Origin: DATGJX01 sp963830545
GTDB taxonomy: Bacteria > Vulcanimicrobiota > Vulcanimicrobiia > Vulcanimicrobiales > Vulcanimicrobiaceae
Length of the DNA: 64,000 nucleotides
NCBI GenBank assembly: GCA_963830545.1
Contig: CAWHMK010000001.1
Location: 1,984,001 to 2,048,000 of the forward strand
Direction of reading: 5' to 3'
The number at the start of each line of letters is the position of its first letter. The stretch's first letter is position 1. The position numbers and the translations under genes were made by a program. A model generated the notes under the pieces. It was not told the origin of the DNA. It made no database searches and saw only the letters and a list, made by a program, of their open reading frames with translations. This document shows, piece by piece, positions 16,233 through 24,960 of the stretch.

Positions 16233-18917
16233 ATGAAAGTACGCTTGTTGGTTTTCGCGGCGCTCGCTGCACTCTTGTCGGTACCGGCATATGCAGCTGC
16301 TGCTGAAACGACCGGCACGATCGCCGGAAGCGTTCATGCCTCGTCCGGTGCGCCGATCTCCGATGCAAACGTCATTGCAAGCGGGCCCGTGACCCGTCAG
16401 ACCTCCAGTGACGCATCGGGGAATTTTTCGCTCACCCTTCCGCAAGGCATCTACCGCATCGACGTAAACAAGGGCGGCTATCTCTCCGCAACCGAGACCG
16501 ACGTCACGGTGCTCGCCGGAGCGAGCGTTCCGCTTGCGGTCACGCTCCAGCAGGCCGACCTCTCATCCCTCAAGACGATCGCGCGCGTGACGAGTTCGGC
16601 GCGCAGCTCCATCAACACGGGAGCCGCGGCGATTGCGATCGCCGGGCGGCAAGAGTTCGCCAATCTCGCATCGCCGCAAATCAACGACGTCGTGCAGCGC
16701 ATTCCGGGCGCAAACATCGAGCGCGGATCGAGTTCTCCGAACACGAGCTTCACCGTTGCGGGCGCGCAGGGCTATGAAACGCAGGTGCTCGTCGAAGGAC
16801 ATCCGGTTTCAATCGGCCGGTACGGCGTGTGGTTCTCTCAATTCTTCAACTCGTTTCTCGTCGGCAACGTCGAAGCCCAGATTGGTCCCGGCAATACGAC
16901 ACCGTTCGCAGGCACCGCGGTGGGCGGCACGATCAACATCACGACGCCTGCCTACACGAGGGACACCGCGTACCATCTGGTGACCGGCGAAGATTCGCTG
17001 GCGGGAAGCTATACCAACGCGTTGTATAGCGGCAGCGCCGGAAAGCTTTCGTTCGTGGGCGGCTTGGGAACGGCAGGCCTCAATACTCCGTACACGGGCA
17101 CGTACGGCTGCGTACTCGACGCCAACAACAAGGGAACTTGGAACATGCCGGGCGCGCAAGGCGTCATTTCGTTCTGCGGCGATCTCGGCGGCGGTCAATT
17201 CAACAAGGCCGAGCTCGCCAAAGCGAAGTGGGATTTCTCGCCCAGCACGTCATTCGAATTCGGCTTCGTCGGATCGCAGTCGGGCTACAATCCGCAGGGC
17301 AGCGCATATGGTTTGCTCGCACCGAACACGACTGTTGCGAGTTGTTTGACCATGGGCAGCGGATCGAAGATGCATCAAGAATGCACGAATCCGGCATATG
17401 CCGGCATGGCGGGGCAACAAATCAACGGGCTGTTCTTCTATCCCGGGTCCGCGGTATCGAACAATATGCCCTTGTTCACTGCACAGTTCCGCACCGCAAT
17501 CGGGAGCAATACGCTGCTGATTCGTCCGTACGGCGGATCGATCACCCGCATCATCGACGGTTCGGGTGAGTCGGCCTACGGCATTTGGTGGTATCCGAAA
17601 TCCGATCCGAATGCCGCGGCGGCTTGCACGTCGAGCTTCGGCGCGCCAATCGTTACGCCGGGCGCCGGAATGAACGTCTGTCAGGACACCGCCTACACGA
17701 CGGTGGAAACGGACAAATTGCGCGGCGCGACCCTGTCGTTCATTCACCCGATGGGTTTGAACCAGTTGAGCTTCAACTACGATTACCACAGCGACGAAAC
17801 GTATGCGATTGCGGGCAATCCGAATCAGGCCGGCGGCCTGCCGCCCGCCGTTCCGGACACGATGGAAAAGTACAATACGATTTCGCTGACGGGCGACTTC
17901 GCACTCAGCGAGGCGCTGACGCTCAAAGCCGGCGCGTATCAAAACTGGTGGTACCTCAACGGCTGGGCGCCGACGGTGAGCGGCTCGAGCAAAGGGACGA
18001 TCGTTCCGTTTCAACGCGTAGTCGGCTCGTTCGATCCGCACGTCGCGCTGACGTATCAGCCTCGCGGCGGCGAGTCTTTCCGTTTGGCCGTCGGAAGTTC
18101 GACGACGTTCCCGTATGCGGGCATCGTCAGCGGGACGGCATACACGACGCCCGGTGCTACGGGCACCGTTGCACTCAACGGAAAAAATCCGAATCTTTCT
18201 CCCGAGAAAGCGTATGAAGGCGACCTCGGCGTCGACAAACGCCTACCGGACGGCAGCATCCTGAGCTTCGATCTCATCGACACGCAGGTGCACAACGTCT
18301 TCGAGAACTCGTCCACTTCAGTCACGGGCGAGCCGTACAGCGTGGTCTATCAACCGCTCAATGCCGCCAATCTTTCGAGCGCACTCGCGATGCTCACGTG
18401 GCGCCGCGAGCCGCTCGTGGGCTGGGGTTATCGATTGTCGTTGACCGCGGATCGCTCGGTTCCGAGCGGAATCCCTATTCCGTCCTCGCAGAAATCGTAC
18501 TCGATTCCGGCGAACGGCATTCAGCAGTGCAGCGACGGCGGCAGCGCGGTGTGCATTCCCTATTTGAAAGGCTACGCTGCGCTCGACTATACATTCCGCG
18601 ATCGCACGTTCGCACACGTCGGGGTCGACTACGAAGGGAAAAACAACACGTACTTCCAGCCGCCGTTCGCAATTCTCGATCTGACTGTGCGTCGTCCCGT
18701 GCCGAACACGCCGATCGCGGTACAGGCGTCGGTGTACAATCTGCTCAATTCCAACACGTTCGGCGGACTCGTTACGCCCAACGCCGGAACCCATCTCGTC
18801 GGAGAGAACGGTACGGGCCAATACGGCACGTACACGCAGTCCGTGCCTTTCCCGCTGCTTCCGGTGCAGCCGCGGACGCTGCGCGTACAGCTCGACTACC
18901 AAGTCGGCAGTCACTAA
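16233..18917 (+). CDS. TonB-dependent receptor with carboxypeptidase-regulatory-like N-domain
   Basis: An outer-membrane active transporter of 894 residues. The signal peptide MKVRLLVFAALAALLSVPAYA is cut near AYA-AA. A beta-sandwich carboxypeptidase-regulatory-like domain follows (GTIAGSVHASSGAPISDANV, about residues 27-105), then the plug (INDVVQRIPGANIERGS, VLVEGHPV, GTAVGGTINITTP) and a long barrel ending in an aromatic-rich strand (RTLRVQLDYQVGSH). ATG 16233 is preceded by GGAGAGG and excludes an upstream in-frame start without signal. It lies between the paaHJ operon and paaX, so it may import an aromatic compound, but no ligand residues are evident. Confidence 0.85.
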   Translation: MKVRLLVFAALAALLSVPAYAAAAETTGTIAGSVHASSGAPISDANVIASGPVTRQTSSDASGNFSLTLPQGIYRIDVNKGGYLSATETDVTVLAGASVPLAVTLQQADLSSLKTIARVTSSARSSINTGAAAIAIAGRQEFANLASPQINDVVQRIPGANIERGSSSPNTSFTVAGAQGYETQVLVEGHPVSIGRYGVWFSQFFNSFLVGNVEAQIGPGNTTPFAGTAVGGTINITTPAYTRDTAYHLVTGEDSLAGSYTNALYSGSAGKLSFVGGLGTAGLNTPYTGTYGCVLDANNKGTWNMPGAQGVISFCGDLGGGQFNKAELAKAKWDFSPSTSFEFGFVGSQSGYNPQGSAYGLLAPNTTVASCLTMGSGSKMHQECTNPAYAGMAGQQINGLFFYPGSAVSNNMPLFTAQFRTAIGSNTLLIRPYGGSITRIIDGSGESAYGIWWYPKSDPNAAAACTSSFGAPIVTPGAGMNVCQDTAYTTVETDKLRGATLSFIHPMGLNQLSFNYDYHSDETYAIAGNPNQAGGLPPAVPDTMEKYNTISLTGDFALSEALTLKAGAYQNWWYLNGWAPTVSGSSKGTIVPFQRVVGSFDPHVALTYQPRGGESFRLAVGSSTTFPYAGIVSGTAYTTPGATGTVALNGKNPNLSPEKAYEGDLGVDKRLPDGSILSFDLIDTQVHNVFENSSTSVTGEPYSVVYQPLNAANLSSALAMLTWRREPLVGWGYRLSLTADRSVPSGIPIPSSQKSYSIPANGIQQCSDGGSAVCIPYLKGYAALDYTFRDRTFAHVGVDYEGKNNTYFQPPFAILDLTVRRPVPNTPIAVQASVYNLLNSNTFGGLVTPNAGTHLVGENGTGQYGTYTQSVPFPLLPVQPRTLRVQLDYQVGSH

Positions 18918-18929
18918 TGGCGGTTCTGA

Positions 18930-19750
18930 TTATTCCCGCACGGCGATGAAGAAGTGCTCGGCCTTGTTGGAAAGTAGCGAGTAGTATTCGCGGAAGGCTG
19001 CTGCAGCCACGGTGCCGGGCCAGTGCGCCGGAAGCAGCGTGCTCGGCAATCCCGGATCGACGTACGTAAATTTGCGGTAGTCGTGTACGAGCCACATGCG
19101 TTCGACGAACGCTTCCTCGTCGGAAAGCGAATGATGCGGCCCGTTCGTTTTGCAAACGCGGTTCGTAATGCGGCGACGAAATCGCGGTATTGCTTCGCGA
19201 TCGCCGGCAAATCCCAGCACCTTTCCAGCAGTTCGCGATCGGTGCGCGGTCCGCGATATTCGCCGGCGAAGAGATCGACGTTTTCGAGAACGCCGTTGGC
19301 TTCCGCGGCAGCGCGGGCCGCATCCAGTGCATCGTTCGGCGAAATCCACGTCGACGCGGACAGCGGCGCCCATCCCAGGACGGTGAGATCCTTGCGCAAG
19401 CCGTCGCGTCCTTCGCGGCTTGGCTTTCCGCGACCGAGTACGTCAGCATGCGCCAGCGTCCGTCCCATTCGACGACCGGACCGTAAATGCGCGGACTAAT
19501 GGCTTCGACGCGCGGCGGCCGCGTTCCGTCAGTGCGTAATACGAGCGGCTCGCCGCGCTTGGCCGCCGCCAGCCAGCCTTGCCGTGACATGCGGGAAACC
19601 GCTTGGCGAATCGCCTGCTCGGAGATGCCGAACTCGCCCATCAAGCGGATCAGGCCGCCGACCCAGAGCTGACGTGCGCGGTGGGGTCGCGCTGCACGAA
19701 GTCCCCGAACAGCGTGTAGATGAACGAGTTGGGGCGAGTTACACGCCGCG
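18930..19750 (-). CDS. paaX: PaaX-family transcriptional repressor, three frame breaks, start uncertain
   Basis: Pieces in three frames together form a PaaX protein. The N-terminus is RPNSFIYTLFGDFVQRD, then a winged helix (MGEFGISEQAIRQAVSRMSR). The middle domain contains RRDGRTLAHADVL-like sequence and LGWAPLSASTWISPND. The C-terminus contains DEEAFVERMWLVHDYRKF and DPGLPSTLLPAHWPG. PaaX represses phenylacetate genes and is released by phenylacetyl-CoA in studied bacteria. Breaks lie near 19,660, 19,440 and 19,150. No normal start is visible; translation should begin at about 19,730-19,760. It is divergent from the BoxB-like oxygenase, the usual arrangement for a regulator of that operon. 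Confidence 0.78.
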
Positions 19751-19777
19751 CTAAGGCGAGGCCACCTGGACGTTTCC

Positions 19778-19806
19778 TTGACAGCGGGCGGGCGGGATGA
19801 TATGAC
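19778..19806 (+). promoter_or_regulatory. Sigma-70-like promoter of the oxygenase operon
   Basis: TTGACA (19778-19783), 17 bases, then TATGAC (19801-19806). It is a near-consensus promoter on the plus strand, with transcription expected to start near 19,813, about 70 bases ahead of the BoxB-like start. Confidence 0.6.
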
Positions 19807-19821
19807 AGTATTCTCACGATA

Positions 19822-19834
19822 ACGAAATTTTCGT
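19822..19834. promoter_or_regulatory. Candidate PaaX operator
   Basis: ACGAAA-T-TTTCGT is a perfect 13-bp palindrome about ten bases downstream of the predicted transcription start, in the paaX/oxygenase divergent region. A repressor bound here would block the oxygenase promoter. It does not closely match the Escherichia coli PaaX site, so the assignment rests on position. Confidence 0.4.
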
Positions 19835-19880
19835 CACACAAGATGCCGTCACTTGCCGACGCCGTAACCAATAGGATTCC

Positions 19881-21017
19881 ATGGCGCGCATATCCACCTT
19901 CGACGACTGGATCGACCTCCTCAAGGACTGGCAGAACGACATCGGCCTGAACCAGGAGCTCATCGACCGGTACATGCCGGGATACCAGTTCGAGGCCAAG
20001 TACGGCGACCTGCCCGACGGCGAAATTTATTTCGGCGATTTCAAGGGCGAGCGGCGCTGGGGGAAAGTGCTCGAGATTCCCGATCAGCGTATGCGCGACG
20101 CGGTGCTGAACATGATCGTCTTTCAGGGCGACACCGAGTTCGCTTCGAACGAGCAGCAGCGCTTTTTGGTGAACAACGCGCCGTCGGAATACGATTTGGC
20201 CTCGCTCGGTGCGCATCATGGTCGAAGAGACGCGCCACGGCTACCAGATGTGCCATCTGCTCGTCAACCACTTCGGGCACGACGGAAAGATCGAAGCGCA
20301 GAAGATGCTCGAGCGCCGCGCGTTCGGCAAGAAGAACCGCCTGCTCAACGCGTTCAACGACGACGTGACGCACTGGCTGGATTTCTTCGCGTATACGAAC
20401 TTCATGGATCGCGACGGAAAGTTTCAGCTCACGATGCTCTCGCATTCCGGATTCGCGCCGCTCGCGCAATCGATGGGCCCGATGCTGCGCGAGGAGTCGT
20501 TCCATATGGGCACCGGCATCTCTGGACTGCGGCGCATCGCGCAGGCGAACGTCATTCCGGTCGAATTGCAGCAGAAGTACTACAACAAGTGGATCTCCGG
20601 CTCGCTCGACCTCTTCGGAACCGATCATTCCGGTTCGGCGCAATGGGCGTTTACACGTGGGGCATCAAAGGGCGCGTCGACGAAGACAAACTAGCCGGCG
20701 AAGGCGTCGACAAGGAACATTTGAACGAGCGCGCGCGCGAGCCAGTTCTACGAAGAATGCAGAAAGACGATCGAGCGCGTCAACGCCGTGAATCCGTCCG
20801 AGACGAAAATCTACATGCCCGACATCCGCTTCAACCGCCAGATCGGCGCGTATCGCCGGGCAATATTGGACGGTCGACGGCCGCGAACTGACCCAGGACG
20901 AATGGGAAGCGTACGCTCCCACGCGTCCTGCCGGCGCCGCAAGACGACGAGCGGCTCAAAGAATATTTCAAAAATCCGTCTTGGATTGCACCCAAAGGGA
21001 AGAGCGAGGCAGCATAA
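19881..21017 (+). CDS. BoxB/PaaA-like di-iron aromatic-CoA epoxidase, at least four frame breaks
   Basis: A ferritin-like di-iron oxygenase that inserts oxygen into a CoA-activated aromatic ring. The segment VFQGDTEFASNEQQRFL, the di-iron ligand helix RIMVEETRHGYQMCHLLVN (ExxRH), DRDGKFQLTML and MLREESFHMGTG (ExxH) match benzoyl-CoA 2,3-epoxidase BoxB better than PaaA, although the protein is shorter (about 375 residues against about 470). Frame breaks fall near 20,203, 20,650, 20,738 and 20,862, and another near 20,930. Each leaves conserved sequence on both sides, and the true frame has no stops. The TAA stop is followed one base later by the next ATG (TAAATG region), so the hydratase is coupled. 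No BoxA-type reductase is in the window. Confidence 0.75.
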
Positions 21018-21882
21018 ATGAGCAACAACGGCTAACGGCGCGGCTGGCAGCAGACGCCGTTCGGACGCGAGCAGCGCCCATTCGACGGAAAACGCGTCAT
21101 CAATTATTGGAAAGACGGCACACGTCGCGTTCATCGAGATGGACGATCCGCCGGCAAACACGTACACGCACGAGATGATGCGCCAGCTCGACGAAGCGAT
21201 TCTCGACGCGCGCTTCGATCAGGACGTCGAAGTGATCGTGCATCACCGGTAAAGGCGAGAAGTTTTTCTCGGCCGGCGCGAACATCGGCATGCTGAACAG
21301 CGTGACGCCGGAGTTCAAATACAACTTCTGCCTGCACGCCAACGAAACGCTCTCGCGCCTGGAGCAAACGCCCAAACTCGTCATCGCCGCGCTCAACGGC
21401 CACTACCGTCGGCGGCGGACTTGGAGATCGCGATGGCGGCGGACATCCGCATCGCGCGGCAGGATGCCGGCAAGATCGGCCTGCCCGAAGTTGCGCTCGG
21501 CGTGCTTCCCGGAACCGGCGGAACGCAGCGCCTCGCGCGCTTGGTCGGCAAATCGCGCGCGATCGAACTGATGTGCATGGGCCGACGTTCAGCTTCGAGC
21601 AGGCGCAGGAATGGGGCATCGTCAACGACATCTTCGAAGGCGACGCGCAGGACTTCCGCGAGCAGATGCTCGACGTACGCCAAGCAATTCACGACGCCGA
21701 ACAAGGCGCCGATGGCGGTCGGCCACATCAAGCGCAGCGTTCAGACGGGCATGGAAATGCCGCTCAACGACGCGCTGGCGCTCGAACGCGAACTGCAGTC
21801 GCTGCTTTTCAAGAGCGAAGACGCCAAAGAAGGCATCGCCGCGTACAACGAAAAGCGCATGGCGAAGTTCAAGAACAAATAG
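21018..21882 (+). CDS. Enoyl-CoA hydratase/isomerase family protein, several frame breaks
   Basis: A crotonase-fold enzyme of about 286 residues. Reading through the breaks gives an N-terminal extension (WQQTPFGREQRPFDGKRV), then VAFIEMDDPPANTY, the oxyanion-hole segment FFSAGANIGML and GHTVGGGLEIAMAADIRIA, and LPEVALGVLPGTGGTQRLAR with the catalytic-type Glu. Breaks lie near 21,035, 21,118, 21,240, 21,400-21,427, 21,578 and 21,670. The partner of the upstream oxygenase, it may hydrate or open the ring epoxide, or act later on dehydroadipyl-CoA. It is about half the length of BoxC, so it is not a straight BoxC. Confidence 0.75.
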
Positions 21883-21897
21883 CGGCTCGGCGATCCC

Positions 21898-22142
21898 ATG
21901 AATACGCTGGGAAACGTACGCGGCGCTGCTGGCGGTGGTGCTGGCGAGCCTTTCGGCGGTCAGCATCGGCGGGCCGCCCGCGCCCGTCCTCGCGTTTGCG
22001 GCAATTGCGCTGCTGCTCGCTGGTAGGCTATGCGCGCCTGCGCCGGCAGTTGTCCACATCGAAAGAAGCGCCGAACGCGTTCGACGCGTACGAACGCGCG
22101 CTGCGCATTCAAGAACTGCGCGACCGAAAATACGGCCGTTGA
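21898..22142 (+). CDS. Small membrane-anchored protein, two frame breaks
   Basis: Read with two single-base corrections (near 21,915 and 22,023) this gives about 80 residues: MNTL, then a hydrophobic segment (YAALLAVVLASLSAVSIGG), a second one (VLAFAAIALLL), and a charged helical tail (YARLRRQLSTSKEAP, ALRIQELRDRKYGR). Two membrane helices with a cytosolic tail are likely. It starts 16 bases after the hydratase stop and is probably the last gene of that operon. I recognise no family. Confidence 0.5.
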
Positions 22143-22147
22143 GTTCT

Positions 22148-22618
22148 TCAGCTCTTCGTGCAGGTGTCCTTCCACTTTTCCGGCTTGCCGTTCATCGCGC
22201 CGGAGAATGAGAGCGTATACGCGCGCATTGACCGACGATCGTACGTGACATTCAAACCCGGTTTGGGATATTTCGTCTGCAGCGCCATATGCGCGAGACC
22301 CGTGTCCGGCGCTTCCAGAATCGAAGCGCCGCCGGTCGGCTCCATGTCGACGACGCGCCACGTGTGGTTTACATACGTCATCATGTCCTCGCTCGCATAG
22401 CTGCCGGACGTGTTGACGGTGCGTACCCATTTTCCGCCGAGTACGAATGAGTAGGTCGCCGTGTACGTCGTGGTCTTGCCGCCGACGGTTGAAGTGCAGT
22501 TCCATTTGCCGACGAGCGGCTGCAACATCGCAATGGGGTTGGCCGTTCGTATGGGCGTTGCGCCGAGAAGCAACGCCGCAAGGCCCGCGGAAACGAGAGC
22601 TGTGAAAAGCGTTCGCAT
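22148..22618 (-). CDS. Secreted protein of unknown function
   Basis: A 156-residue exported protein with signal peptide MRTLFTALVSAGLAALLLGA and a ribosome site AAGGAG seven bases before the ATG. The mature part begins PIAMLQPLVGKWNCTSTVGG and continues as a beta-rich fold with YTATYSFVLGGKWVR and CTKS at the end. This resembles the lipocalin-like fold of DUF1579-type proteins, whose role is unknown. Two cysteines could form a disulfide outside the cytosol. It converges on the small gene at 21,898 with five bases between stops. Confidence 0.6.
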   Translation of the reverse strand: MRTLFTALVSAGLAALLLGATPIRTANPIAMLQPLVGKWNCTSTVGGKTTTYTATYSFVLGGKWVRTVNTSGSYASEDMMTYVNHTWRVVDMEPTGGASILEAPDTGLAHMALQTKYPKPGLNVTYDRRSMRAYTLSFSGAMNGKPEKWKDTCTKS

Positions 22619-22685
22619 TGCATACTCCTTCTGCGAACCGCTTCGCGCCGAGCGCCGGACACCCTCGCGCCGCCTACCCATTCGT

Positions 22686-23700
22686 TCATGCATCACGCAA
22701 CGAAGCGGCGGCCATCTCGGCCGTAATGTCTCGTTGTGCTTCCGCCAGCATCTCGTAGCCCACCATGTACTTGCGCACGGTCGCCGACCTGAGCAGGGGC
22801 GGATAGTAATGTGCGTGTGCGTGCCAAGCATCGCGTATCTCGCCGTCCGTCGGACGCTGGTGGAATCCCATGGAGTAGGGAAACGGCGTCGCAAATAAAC
22901 GGTCGTAACGCGAGGTAATCTCGCTCAGCGCTTGCGCCAGTGCGAAACGCTCGGCTGGCGTAAGGCGATCGAGGCTGCCGATATGCCGCCTCGGCAGGAC
23001 GAGTGTTTCAAACGGCCACACCGCCCAAAACGGGACAACGACCGCGAAATCGGCGGATGCGTGCACGACGCGCACCTCCTCGCGAATCTCTTGCTGAACG
23101 TACTCGCACAGCAAACATTTGCCGCTGCGAGCTGCATAGTCGCGCTGCGTCCCGCACTCTTTCTGCAAATGAACCGGAATGGACGACTGCGCCCAAATCT
23201 GCCCGTGGGGGTGCGGATTGCTTGCGCCCATCATTTCACCGCGGTTTTCGAAAATCGTGACGGCATTCACGAACGGCAGCGTCCCGCAGCTCGGTGTAGT
23301 GCTTCGCCCACGTGTCGACCACGGCGGCGATCTGCCCCGGCTCCATTTGCGCGATATCCAGATCGTGGCGTGGAGAAAAACACAGCACCCGAGCAATGCC
23401 GGCCTCGGCGCGTGCTTGCAAGAGGCCGTCGGCGAACGTTTCGCCGGGCGTGTCACTGCGCAGTGCGGCATAGTCGTTGTCGAATACGAAGGTGTTTTCG
23501 TACCGCGGATTGCGTTCGCCGGTCATCCGCGCATTGCCCGGACACAGATAGCAGTTCGGATCGTAGGCTTCGCGCTTCACCATTTCCGCGGCGGCCACCG
23601 CCCCTTGCCACGGGCGCTGAAGCCGCTGCGGCGACACGAGCACCCATTCGCCGGTCAGCGGATTGTAGCGCCGGTGCGGGTTCGCGCGCCAGTCATTCAT
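22686..23700 (-). CDS. galT: Galactose-1-phosphate uridylyltransferase, one frame break
   Basis: GalT transfers UMP between UDP-glucose and galactose-1-phosphate in the Leloir pathway. The start (MNDWRANPHRRYNPLTGEW) is typical. The zinc-site CYLCPGNARMTGERNP and the active-site SNPHPHGQIWAQ are present, and the C-terminal half carries LPRRHIGSLDRL and GFHQRPTDGE. The frame changes near 23,285, between the TELR and LPFVNAVTIFENRGEMMG segments. The ATG at 23700 overlaps the galK stop by eight bases, so galK-galT is an operon. Confidence 0.9.
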
Positions 23701-24853
23701 CGAGTAGACTCGCACCGCCCGCGGGTGTTCCGTCGTAGATTTCCGGCGTGACGCCGGTCTCGTCTGCGAAGCTTTGGGCGATGAATGAAGCAAAAGCTGC
23801 GGCGCGTTCTTTGCGCACGAGATTCACAGTGCAGCCGCCGAAACCGCCGCCGGTCATGCGCGCACCGAAGGTACCGTCGAAACCCTTCGCGAGATCGACG
23901 AGCAAATCCAACTCCGGACAACTCACCTCGTAGTCGTGCCGTAAACTTTCGTGCGAAGCGCACATCAAAGAGCCCGAACGCGCGAGGTCTCCGGCCCGCA
24001 GTGCCGCCGCCATTTCGCGTGCGCGCGCGTTTTCGGTCACGACGTGCCTGCAGCGAGCGAAAAGCGGCGCTTGGAGTTCGGATTGTTGCGCTTCGAGCAT
24101 TTCGATAGAGGCGTCGCGTAATGCACGCAACTGCGGGTGTTCGCGCTGCAGCACGCGCAGCCCCTGCGCACATTCGCTGCGGCGCGTATTGTACGCGCTG
24201 TGGGAGAGCGTGTGTTTGACCATGCTATTGCAGACGACGATGGCCGCTCCCGCGGGCAGTTCGACCAGTTCGAAGTCGAGCGATCGCGTATCAAGCAGCA
24301 GCGCGCGACCGGGCTGTGCATTGATTACCGCGAACTGATCCATGATGCCGCATTGCGTGCCGGCGAAGTCGTTCTCAGCGCGCTGCGCGAGCAATGCCAG
24401 CGCGGTGCTATCGAATGACTCGCCCGACAACGCGAGCAGTGCAAAGGCCAGGGCCACCTCAAGGGAAGCGGAGGAGCTCAGGCCGGCGCCCATCGGAACG
24501 GTGCTGGAAACTTGCAGGTCGCATCCCGGCACGCGCACTCCGGCGTCGATCAGCTCGGCGGCGACGCCGCGAACGTAGTCGGTCCAGTCGTGTCGCCGCT
24601 CCCGCGGGATCGCAGCAACGTCGAACGCTGCGGCTTGCGTCGCCGAAGCGGAACGCGCGGTAAGCCTCGCGCCTTCGCGGCGCACCGCGCGTACGTCCGT
24701 CCCGTACGGTATCGCGCACGGCAGGACGAACCCGTCGTTATAGTCGGTGTGCTCGCCGATCAGATTGACCCGGCCGGGAGCCCGCGCCGTCACGCTATCC
24801 ACGTCTGTTCTTTCCCCGTTAATCGCCTCGCTAGCCGACGCAAGCTTCTTCAC
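23693..24853 (-). CDS. galK: Galactokinase
   Basis: GalK phosphorylates galactose with ATP. It has the galactokinase signature APGRVNLIGEHTDYNDG (residues 25-41), the GHMP ATP loop STVPMGAGLSSSASLE, the catalytic Asp segment GIMDQFAVI and the third motif MTGGGFGGCTVNLV. The protein is 386 residues, close to the usual 380. The start is a GTG at 24853 giving a shortened N-terminus; no better start is visible. The gene is divergent from the GH43 gene with about 105 bases between them, which may share regulation by sugar. Confidence 0.92.
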   Translation of the reverse strand: MKKLASASEAINGERTDVDSVTARAPGRVNLIGEHTDYNDGFVLPCAIPYGTDVRAVRREGARLTARSASATQAAAFDVAAIPRERRHDWTDYVRGVAAELIDAGVRVPGCDLQVSSTVPMGAGLSSSASLEVALAFALLALSGESFDSTALALLAQRAENDFAGTQCGIMDQFAVINAQPGRALLLDTRSLDFELVELPAGAAIVVCNSMVKHTLSHSAYNTRRSECAQGLRVLQREHPQLRALRDASIEMLEAQQSELQAPLFARCRHVVTENARAREMAAALRAGDLARSGSLMCASHESLRHDYEVSCPELDLLVDLAKGFDGTFGARMTGGGFGGCTVNLVRKERAAAFASFIAQSFADETGVTPEIYDGTPAGGASLLDE

Positions 24854-24960
24854 ACAATTTTTTCAGGGCGCCGGTAGTTCGCGCCGTTTTTTTTCCGAAC
24901 TCTTATGCGAATGGGTGCGTTCTTTTCATGGGGTGCGCGAATTACCTCATACGAACGAGC

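Noticed and set aside
20209..20694. A separate 161-residue gene inside the oxygenase
   Set aside because: It continues the conserved BoxB-like sequence in another frame and has no ribosome site of its own; it is part of the interrupted oxygenase.
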